Source: Helicostylum pulchrum
Taxonomy: Eukaryota > Mucoromycota > Mucoromycetes > Mucorales > Mucoraceae
Direction: 5' to 3'
Length of the DNA stretch: 64,000 nucleotides
NCBI GenBank assembly: GCA_025677825.1
Contig: JAIXMO010000068.1
Span: 62,001 to 126,000, forward strand
This document shows, in pieces, positions 24,473 through 33,298 of the stretch. The translations under genes and the position numbers were made by a program. Under the pieces are notes generated by a model. The model ran no database searches. It saw nothing but the letters and a program-made list of their open reading frames with translations, and had not been told where the DNA came from. Each line of letters opens with the position of its first letter. Positions within the stretch are counted from its first letter, which is position 1.

Positions 24473-25285
24473 TTATTTATTAAAGAGTTTGTTTTGATAA
24501 AGAGAAGAAGAAGAAAAAAAAGACATGTTTTTTTTTATGTGTAAAGTTAGAACTATTTACCTTGTGATCACCACTTGTCACAATAAGTTAATTTATTGTT
24601 TATGACGCCAATAAAAAATTTGATTGCATGATCAACTTATTATGCAAAATTACTTGATCTGGTTTAGTGCGTCATTAAAAAAAAGGTGATCACTTTTTAA
24701 TCTCTTTCTTTTCTCTCTCTGTCTCTGCCTTCTAAAAAGTATAAAAGCATTGCATTAACAACACGTAGTTTCCCCAAGTTGTATTAATAGCTACAGGAAA
24801 AAACCGGTATAAGGTATTCCGCAATGCACTATCGTATTTTTTTTTATTTACCCACAATCATCTACTAGAATCACCAGGTGTACAATGCCATATCATTAAT
24901 CCCAATCTCCTGACTCTCCTTTTCTTTTCGAGATATAAATTAAACTAATATTTTATAGTAATTGTGCCATGGAATTGTAACTATTATAAACGAGCAATTC
25001 TATTATGTGGCGTGAGTTCCTTACACGACGCCAAGAAGACCTGACGGGTCTTCCCTTTTAAGTGATTCCCTCGAAAAAATAAACACCACCCCCCTTAAAT
25101 AACATGAATTTACACGTTTTTTTCCATTACATTTGTTGCCGTGGTTGCTTGTTGATACGGAGAGTAACTATGACAACAAAAAATGACAGGTCATCTCCCC
25201 CTTTAATAAGTATTCCTCACTCAAAAAAATATCATTTTATAATGAAAAAGAAGACAATTTATTTATTTATTTTAAAAGAAAATTT
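24473..25285. other. Intergenic region
   Basis: About 0.8 kb between two minus-strand genes. The GATCAC/GTGATC-rich part (24560-24690) contains inverted copies (ttgtgatcacc...aggtgatcac) and may act as the promoter of the low-complexity gene. No gene is supported. Confidence 0.45.
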
Positions 25286-26028
25286 TTAAGCGCGAGCAAG
25301 ACGAGCGTTACGGGCTAATTGACGAGCATTGAGCTTGACAACCTTCTTATCAGAGGCACGGGGAACAACCTCATCCTTTTGGGTGAGGACAACCTCGATG
25401 TGAGAGGGAGAACACATGAAAGGGTTGATTCTACCGTGAGCACGGTAAGTACGACGACGATGCTTGGGAGCTTGGTTAACAACGATGCTAGAAATATAAA
25501 GTTCTTCGACGTTCAAACCCTTAGCCTATTCATAACAAAAATATATTAGTATACACACACAATTTAATATTAAAAATATTTTTTACCTCAGCGTTGGATT
25601 CAGCATTCTTCAAGAGGTCCATGACGAACTTGACAGACTTAACGGGCCAGCGACCTTGAGTGGTACCGAACTCCTTGGCTTGGGCATGACGACCAACACC
25701 ACCGTTGAACTTACGGAAAGGAATGATTTGCTTGTGTTCGGTAACGTTGTTGAGGTAGGCATAAGCCTTGCTCAACTTGAGACCCTTAACGGCAACAGCA
25801 ACTTCATGGGTGTTCTTGAACTATACATATCCAAAAAATTATTAGTATGAAGCTTTTTTTTACATATTTTTTTCTTCTACATACATGAACACGAAGGTAA
25901 GAACCTCTGGACTTGGAGGCTACAAAAAGTTGTAAGAAAAAAATGTTAAAAGTTGTTTTCTATCAAGACGTTGTTGGTGTGTATTTACCCAAAGCGGGGT
26001 TAGCTGGTGTAGCAGCGTATCTGACCAT
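25286..26028 (-). CDS. rpl17: 60S ribosomal protein uL22 (Rpl17)
   Basis: Component of the large ribosomal subunit that lines the peptide exit tunnel. Four exons (26028-25989, 25919-25885, 25820-25587, 25525-25286) join in phase to 182 residues. Family sequences are clear: [78 protein letters not shown]. Codons are biased to C- and G-ending forms (AAG, GTC, ACC), unlike the neighbours, as expected of a highly expressed gene. Confidence 0.96.
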
Positions 26029-26608
26029 TATTGCTCAAGTCTATCAATGAACAAATGTGTAAGTCGATCAATCTTGTAAAAAAAATATATATGTATAACA
26101 CTCTATAATCTTTTTTTTTTCATCCCCTAACCCCCTTCTATATTTTTTTCTATACGTATCATCCATCCATCCTATTCCTTCATGATGTGTCCCTTTTTTA
26201 TCCCCCACCATTCCCCCATTTAATATCACCCATCATACATACTTGGAAATACGCAAAGAGAGAGGAAGATTCAATAGGTTCTTGTCGACGTTTGGTGGTA
26301 GTAACAAGCTGCCAGTTTTTTTCAATTGGTAGTCCGGCCTGAATTTTTTTCCTCGGACAGTCACCTGATATGTCTGCTTAAATACGAACGTCTTCCTTGC
26401 CGGACTCTTTTTTTAAAGAGTAAAAAAAAACCAGGGAACGAAACGATACTTACAAGAATTAAATAGAAGAAAAATGGTTTTTATTATCAAAAAAAGGAAA
26501 TAGCAATATACACATATAATACAAGATGCAAGATGAAAGGAATTAAGTAAGGGAAGGGGGTTGGGGAATATAGAGGTATGTTAATAAATAAGTTACTGAG
26601 AAAAAAAT
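26029..26608 (-). promoter_or_regulatory. Upstream region of rpl17 with CCGGACT inverted repeat and CAGTCACC
   Basis: AGTCCGGC at 26331-26338 and GCCGGACT at 26399-26406 form a perfect inverted pair 300-380 bases upstream of the start codon. Between them lies TCGGACAGTCACC (CAGTCACC at 26358-26365), close to the fission-yeast HomolD box CAGTCACA. The remainder is C/T-rich leader. Function is inferred only. Confidence 0.4.
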
Positions 26609-27593
26609 TTAAGCAGTGCAGTTACGAGAGCAATCTTTGCACTTTAACTTTAAAGAAGACGTCAAAGTGACAACCTCAGGAGCTTGCTTGGTTTGTTCAT
26701 AATTCGTTAAAATGAAATACCCACGACTAAGCCCCGACTCTTCTGTAGCCATCATAGCATCATAGAGGTCCTTTGTATGAACCCAAACACTAGGATATTT
26801 ACCACGCGCAACATCCATAATCAGCACCTGGTTCTCAGACTTGTTGTACCCACCAATGGGACTAAAGTGAGCCAGAGGATCATGCTGCCCAAGACTTGCT
26901 CTTGAGTAATTGACTACCATCTGAGAAACTGTATCCGATGTAACAACCTCAAGATCTTTCAAGAACTTTTCATAGCCCACAACACCGCCACGATACGCAT
27001 CAATCTTACAATGAGATTGGGCCAAGCAAGTGAACTCGTCAAATGGAATGCCTCGTTCTTGAATAGACTCGGCAGGAGAACATGTTTTCATTTGATCCGT
27101 AGAAAACCAACGCCAGTTGCCTTTCCAAGTTCTTTTAGGATCGATTTCAAGAGCGTTTAAAACCATAGCAACTAATTAAATAAAGTTTTAGTTACTACGC
27201 AACAAACAAAGCATTTTTTTTAAAAGAAAAAAACTTACGGGAACTAACACCACCATGAGATGGAGAAGAAAGGGTAGAAAAGTTACCCATCAGTTTAAAG
27301 AAACTTTCGGCATGACCTTGCACCATGGCATTGCGAAACAATCGTTTTCCTTCCACCGAAGTAAACTTTACAAGATGAACATTTTTTTGGTTCTTCGCAT
27401 ACTCAAAAAATTGAAAAGGAACACTTCGGCCTTGTGTTGTAGACGTATCCACAATAGAAGTCGTCGTAGCTTGACGAGAAGCTTGAGAAGCAGGAAATAT
27501 CGTCGTTCGATTATTCAAGACGTTCTTCTTTGTAGCTGCCTTTACAAGCGATGATTTAAAACAAGTCTTAGAAAACAGTGTACGAGAAGCCAT
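26609..27593 (-). CDS. Phytochelatin-synthase-like protein lacking the catalytic cysteine
   Basis: Two exons (27593-27239 and 27171-26609) join in phase to 305 residues, the size of a stand-alone catalytic domain. Phytochelatin synthases transfer gamma-Glu-Cys between glutathiones to make metal-binding peptides, using a Cys-His-Asp triad. Here the fold is clear: MVQGHAESFFKLMGNFSTLSSP, MVLNALEIDPKRTWKGNWRW, CLAQSHCK, HFSPIGGYN (His220) and VLIMDVARGKYPSVWV (Asp238). Family members read PAYCG-L/M at the active site; this reads PSHGGVSSLAMVLNAL, with Gly114 (GGT) at the Cys position, one base from TGT. The N terminus (MASRTLFSKTCFKSSLVKAATKK) looks like a mitochondrial presequence. It ends in CKDCSRNC. 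It may be a pseudoenzyme, a peptidase-dead paralogue or a base error. Four iron-GATA-type sites lie upstream. Confidence 0.85.
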
Positions 27594-28734
27594 TTGTTAA
27601 TTTATTAAAAAAAAGATAATAAAAGAAGATCTGATTAAAAAACGAGGGGGATTTATTATTTATCTACTTTTTCATGGGCTAAAAAAAATTTTATCAGATG
27701 CCGCCGAATCTGATAAATAAGCAATTTTTGTATCACGGTTTAAACCAATCATTTTCAAATGATCAATCTGGTTTTCCTATTTTTATTGGAACATGTGGGC
27801 CTTTTTGGCTCATTTAACCCGATTATTTCCTTCTAACCACAATAGCAACCCCCGCTTTAGTCTTATCAGATCTTTTTGATCACGACATTACCATTTGCAC
27901 TTTCGTTTATACCTTGAGATTCCTTTGCTTTCTTTTTTTCCCTTTACTCTGTTATCGCTTATAAATGTAGCTTTCTATACCTATCCTGGCTTAGTAAATA
28001 TGGCATAAAAATTACTGCACAATGATGTACAACATATAATATCCAAATAGTAGTAGTAATAGATAAAGGATATATGTTTTGTGCGAATTTTTAGCAGACA
28101 GATTCGATAAGAAATGATATATACACGTATTGCAAAAAAAAAAAAAGTAAGCGTGTGAGATTTCTGAGAACTAGAGAAAGATCTGATAAAAAAATATAAT
28201 CAAAAAGTTCCCTGGCTTATTTTTAAAAATATAAACTAGCTGGTTTTAAATTCTTTATAATAAAAATGTTTAGGCTTTTGGGGCCTAGTCCATATTTATA
28301 CTTTTTACGTTATCCCCTCCTTTAATAATCAATACCATTACACTATTGTACGGTTATCGTGGCCTTTAAAGGACTTTAAATAAAAACGGAATTTCGGTTC
28401 CCATACAAAAAAAAAACTATTGCACGGTTGACCCAGATAATAAAATCTTGTAATTTAATTGTAGTCTAAAAGCAACAGCTATTTCTGACTTGTATGTAAT
28501 CTATATATATATATATATATATTTTTTTTTTTGCTTGAAATCCTAATTGAAGAGTTGCGTACTTGAACCTTTACTAAGTATCATTATAACAAAAGAAATT
28601 TAAAAACGATTAGGACTGGAAAGAATAGGAGAGTAATATTTACTGTTTAAGAGCTGTAAAAACGAATAGTAAGACTTTATTGTATGTTAAAGGTTATCGA
28701 TATAGATTAATGAAAAAAATCGGTCATTTTCTGG
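27594..28734. other. Intergenic region between the phytochelatin-synthase-like gene and family II copy E2
   Basis: About 1.1 kb, AT-rich, with no supported gene. The part nearest the phytochelatin-synthase-like gene holds the ATCTGATAA cluster listed separately. A TA microsatellite with a T run lies at 28502-28532. Confidence 0.6.
27691..28189. promoter_or_regulatory. Cluster of four ATCWGATAA sites (iron-GATA-factor-type)
   Basis: Exact matches: TTATCAGAT 27691-27699, ATCTGATAA 27708-27716 (an inverted pair separated by 8 bases), TTATCAGAT 27863-27871 and ATCTGATAA 28181-28189. A near-match, ATCTGATTA, lies at about 27629. ATCWGATAA is the known binding consensus of fungal iron-responsive GATA repressors (SreA/Fep1/Urbs1 type). 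All lie 100-600 bases upstream of the phytochelatin-synthase-like start codon. I infer iron or metal control of that gene. Confidence 0.6.
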
Positions 28735-30199
28735 TTATTTATGATAATTTTGTCTTCCAAATCCTTTTCCGTGAGTATTGTAAGATAAACGGAGTATTTT
28801 AGGACAAATTATGTCAGACAGTAGAACTTGTTGACTACTACTGCCTTCATTGATACACTTCATCTTCTCGTTTTCATCCTTCAATTGTTGTAATACGTTA
28901 AAATTTTCTTCTAGAGAAACCTAAACATTTGATCAAATTTAGTATTTCGAATTATAGTTTACCAGTATATACGATACTTTAACAAGATTAAAAAAATCTA
29001 TCAAGCCGTTCAACATTTCTTTGACATCGGCTCTTTCTTCTGTAATGGTTATTTTACGTTCACGGTTAAACACGTAAACACCATTACTTGCATACTGGAT
29101 TGACCAGAGACTTATATACTCATCTAATAGAAAGGTTAGTCTTATTTTATCCCTTATCATTCGTGTGTTTTATTACCACTGGCTTGAACGAAATATAACT
29201 TGAGCTTTTTAAACAAGTCTGCGGAAGCAAAGTCAAACTTGTCGGTTACAGTCTTAATCATGGCTAATAATGCATATAAACCTTTGTTGTTGTCAAATGA
29301 TATTTTTCGCTCATCTGTGTTTTTAAAATGGCCTGAGGTTTCAAGTAATAATATCTCGAAATCCAGAAAAGAGTTGAAACGAATAACACCGTCAGCGTTA
29401 TATGCTTTGCAGTGATCGACCTTTGATTTTAATTTTACAAGCTGTTCATGCATTGCATTTGACGGTTCTTCACCGGGAGTAAAGTAAGGTCCGCAAGCAC
29501 ATGCTTTGCTTAGATATACTGAAGTAGCCAAAAGGCAAGGGTGTATCATACTAAAGTTAAATACTGGTTCTGAATGCGTTATCGAGGGTGTTTTCTTATT
29601 GACGTTGACGCTATGTAAAGCAACTTAACGTCAATCTTAATTTCAGGAATAAGAACAATATCACTTACATAATCGAGCATATACTTTTTATGAATTTGCA
29701 GTCTGCTTTATACTCTTTTAGGATTGGAACGTCTTCAATATTTTCCTCCAACTCTTCCGAGGCCTGTGAAATTTTGTTAAATCAATGTTTAGGCTAAGTT
29801 TTTTTTCTTACATTATCTAATAAATCGTGTATGAAGCATTTAAGACCTTCATTATTATCACCCAAGGAAGATTGTGTCTCTAGCTTGTTCTTAAGGCGCA
29901 ACACTCCGTTACTTTCTGGGCTATATAACTGTATGTGAGTACAGTTGGGGGAGTCAGACATTTTATATGATTTACCTATATTTATGGAGGCTTTTATTGT
30001 TTTCAGCGTCAGTTAGGAATTTGTTCCATCTAACAGGAAACGATTCACTCTCTTCATCGGATTTCACCTACAAGAGCGAATCAGTATAGTGTTTAAAGGC
30101 TACATCGTAAACGATTGTTACCTTTTGCCTCTTCTTTACACTGTCTTCGGTGTTATTTAAAGTTTTATTAATAACAAAATCACCTTTAACAGTGTTCAT
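28735..30199 (-). CDS. Family II copy E2: intact 359-residue protein of an unnamed multicopy family
   Basis: Seven exons join in perfect phase: 30199-30122, 30067-29976, 29920-29812, 29763-29669, 29550-29177, 29123-28978 and 28920-28735. In order: MNTVKGDFVINKT and DSVKKRQK (basic, possible nuclear signal); RWNKFLTDAE; an acidic helical part; the core at about 178-230 (GVIRFNSFLDFEILLLETSG, then ISFDNNKGLYALLAMIKTV); LKLYFVQAS; LDEYISLWSIQYASNGVYVFNRE; and LSDIICPKILRLSYNTHG. Asp188, Glu190, Glu195 and Lys214 are candidates for a PD-(D/E)XK-like site, but this is inference. A decayed paralogue lies at 16.5-18.2 kb, and family I copy C starts about 100 bases away head-to-head. I know of no named function. 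Confidence 0.65.
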
Positions 30200-30296
30200 G
30201 CGGTTGGCAACAAGAGCATCTTTTGCAAAAGCTTTATGATTGCTGCTTTGATCGAAAAGGAAAACAGCAAAGAATCATGGAATACCAACGTTATGC

Positions 30297-31692
30297 AGAG
30301 ACAAGGTGACCCGCAAGTCGATACTCGCTTCCCAAAAGCTCCCGTGTGCTCAGGAAGAGGAAGAGCTTTATGAAGAGTTGCTTGAGATCGGGGCGAAAGA
30401 AGAAAGAGGCGACGAGGAGGGAGAATATAACGAGGAGAGCGAAGAAGATGAAGTAGGAAAAGAGATTGAGGAAGGAGAAGAGAAGCTGGACAATTATGTT
30501 GTTGATAAGAAAAAAAATTAGATCAAACTTCTTGGCCATGAAGCGGGAAAGTAAATGATACCTCTCAACCGGAAAATGTATTGAAGACGAGCTATTTGCA
30601 TTCGGAATGCAATGCCACCATGATCACCCTTCCCATTCATTCGTTTTAGATACAAGAGATAGCAACTACAAAACATATGAAGTATTTTCTCCAGCTGAAC
30701 TTGACGAGATCAAAGCGTTTGAAGAGAAGAAACTACCCATAATGCCTACAGAGCTGCGTGACTTTATCAACTCCTTCAACAAGAACAGCATCCAAGAGTT
30801 GAGAAGCCAAATCTTTCAATCTCAAGAGTTTGATCAAGAATATAGCCACAAAGATTCCCATGATTACAATTGGGTCCGATTTACTGTTTATGCTTTACTA
30901 AGAGAGTACGAGTCTGGCAGCTTGAAAGAGGAGCATAGCGAAGCTTGGTATATGGCCCATATCTGGCATTTTATTGATACAGTGTTAAACGGTGAAGACG
31001 AAATCACTGTTCTGAGATAAACTCATGGTGAGACGAATTTCTAATTATATTTTGATACTGACTTTCCTGTGACATTAGAGGGGAAACCAGCAGTAGCAAC
31101 TCCAGCAAAAGAAAGAATAAATATAGATCAATCACAGCAGTAGAACCACGAGAAAGAAAGAAGACAGGGAAAAAATGCGACATGATCTTTGCCAAGAAAT
31201 CCTGCAGCCATGACGAAGTAGAAGAATATGGGGCCTCGGAGGCTGGAAAAGCATATGATGGAGAACAGGCTACAAAACGTCTTGAAGAGGGTTTTGTTAA
31301 GCTGCCAAAGTGTCTCAAGAACATGCTTGACAATATTTTTCCCAAATGTGATGACAATAAGAAATTACAGCTCATCGGCTTCATTCATTCTGGACTACAG
31401 TCCTATGCTATACGGGCAGATCGCCCAACAAAGTATATCACCAGGATCCAAAAGTCAAGAAACTACCATCTATCAAGCGACATATCACAATTTGGAACTA
31501 CTGTGCTGCCTGCTATCTATATTGCTTGGGTTGTCAAAGATATCGTTAGAAACACGTATAATATTATTTAAGAAAGTAATACGCACAACAACAATAGTAA
31601 CATCCAAGGCTCAGAATGGCTTACTCAATATTGGGAAGAGTCAGAGAAAGAAGATGGACCAGAGACTTCATCGTCTCAAGAAAAGATTTTAA
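30297..31692 (+). pseudogene. Family I copy C: best-preserved 3' half, disrupted 5' half
   Basis: The first frame (from 30306) is a Glu-rich tract ending at an A8 run. One base out of phase, KIRSNFLAMKRESK continues, then TGA at 30556-30558 occupies the place of the conserved Trp, followed by YLSTGKCIEDELFAFG, HPSHSFVLDTRDSN, VFSPAELDEIKAFEEKKLP and AWYMAHIWHFIDTVLNGED. After an intron (acceptor near 31079) come GETSSSNSSKRKNKYRSI, KKCDMIF, EEYGASEAGK, EGFVKLPKCLKNMLDNIF, LIGFIHSGLQSYAIRADRPT and FGTTVLPAIYIAWVVKDIV, up to about 31570, then a basic tail. The core residues D and E-x(4)-E are kept. The two lesions make a full-length product unlikely. Confidence 0.65.
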
Positions 31693-32030
31693 AAAAGAGT
31701 AAAAGCTTTTATTAGCTACTATTATTAGTATTTCAAAAAAAAAAAAAAAAAAGTAACAGATACCAAGATTCAAACAAGATGTAGTGCAATATCACAAGAA
31801 TTATATATATTCATAAGTTCGAAAAATAAACAAGGACAGAATAAAAATATTAGTATTAATGCAAGGTTAAGAAGTGAATCTTCTTTATTAAGTGTATGAT
31901 CTTTTGCTTGCAAGATTTTTTTTTTGAGAAGGTATAGTGCAAAAGCGAAATTAAGCTTATACAAAATCAAAAATTGAGCTAGTACAAAAACTAAAATTGG
32001 GGATAGAGGCACTATAACTGTAATGGTCTC

Positions 32031-33298
32031 TAAAATCAATTTGGTGCATCTGCAAAATAAATTTGATGCAAAGTGCACCAAATTTGTAGCTTTATTATAA
32101 ACATTTTCTCTCTAAACAATCATCCCATCTGGAAGCAGAGTATCTACAAAATCCTTCTAAATCACTAATTGTTACCTTGTTACAAGCCTCAGAAATTCTA
32201 GTGGATAGCATTTCTTCATTTAAAAGCGCCATTCTTTTAAGTTTGCTTTTTACTATAGACCAAAACTGCTCGATTGGATTAAGCTCAGGGGAGTAAGGTG
32301 GGAGATAGATGTACCTATATCCTCACTGCTTTCAATATACAACCGAATGTCTTTGTTTTTATGGATAGGAGCATTGTCCATGATCAAATAATGGCCCTTA
32401 AACTCCTCATGTTTATCCATCACATCTAAGGTACTCGCGATAAAATTGAAGTAATGCCCAGTGACAGTTCCTCTCTTACCTGTTTGGGTTTGGACAGGGC
32501 CATTTGTAGCTTTTTTTTTTAGGGTGCTATAACTTTTGGAAGCTTTACTTTAACGTTAACAATGCCAAAGGGAGATTTGACCCCGATGATTGTTGTAGTT
32601 TTTGCCCGAGTTTTGGGGACAGTTACAACAGCCCTCTTTCCTTTACCTGACCATGCATAGTTGCGCTTCATATTGATATGAAATGCTGTCTCATCAATAA
32701 AGACGCAATTGCTTACAAAATCCATGTCGGTTTCTTGCTATTGTTTGACCCAATTGTATCTCTCTTCAATCTTCGAGAGACTATTTCGCTCTACAGAGTG
32801 GAAGTGAGCCTTATTGTACCAGTTTTGGCCAGTGCTGGGGGAGGGGGGTTTTGACCATTTTACAGACTGCGCGAATGCTCAGTTGCTTCTCATAGACGAA
32901 ATAAAAAAACAAGGCTTTATCTTCACTCTTGTATGAACGATGTCTTTTTTTTTATGGATACCTCCCGTTTTATACTTTCGTCCTCTTATTTTGCCTTACT
33001 TTTCTTAATTGGCTTTTCTGGTGGCTTCAGGTCCATATATTCACCAAAGTTGGTTATATTGGCCAAAGGGTATTCATCCTTGTCTACTTCCATGTCAATA
33101 GCAGCAACTGATGCGCCCTGCTCATCGCAGAGATTTCCACATCCATCTTCAAAAAAAAATTGGTCCATAGAATAAAGTAAAACTTGTGATGAAAAAAGAA
33201 TTAAAAGTGCACCAAATACATTTCAATTTTTGCACCAGATTGAGTTTAAAAAGTGCACCAATTACATTTCAGAGTGTGCACCAAACTGATTTTTGTTA
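32031..33298 (-). mobile_element. Tc1/mariner-IS630-type DNA transposon relic
   Basis: The 17-base ends AAAATCAATTTGGTGCA (32032-32048) and, inverted, AAAATCAGTTTGGTGCA (33277-33293) differ at one position. They flank a minus-strand transposase relic. Extra GTGCACCA copies lie just inside both ends (32071-32079, 33208-33220, 33253-33261) and one outside the right end (33299-33306). TA dinucleotides lie beside both ends (32031-32032 on the left), as expected for TA-target elements, but exact boundaries are uncertain. Confidence 0.7.
32095..33168 (-). pseudogene. Decayed Tc1/mariner-type (DDE_3) transposase
   Basis: The minus strand gives the N-terminal acidic block MDQFFFEDGCGN, then KPPEKPIKKSKAK. 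The catalytic parts follow: FIDETAFHINMKRNYAWSGKGK (first Asp), KTRAKTTTIIGVKSPFGIVNV, HYLIMDNAPIHKN (second Asp), and YRYIYLPPYSPELNPIEQFWS (Glu), ending at TAA 32095-32097. Stops (near 32519 and in the 32.75-32.98 kb part) and at least one frameshift between the second and third catalytic blocks show it is inactive. The layout is that of the IS630-Tc1-mariner family. Confidence 0.75.
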
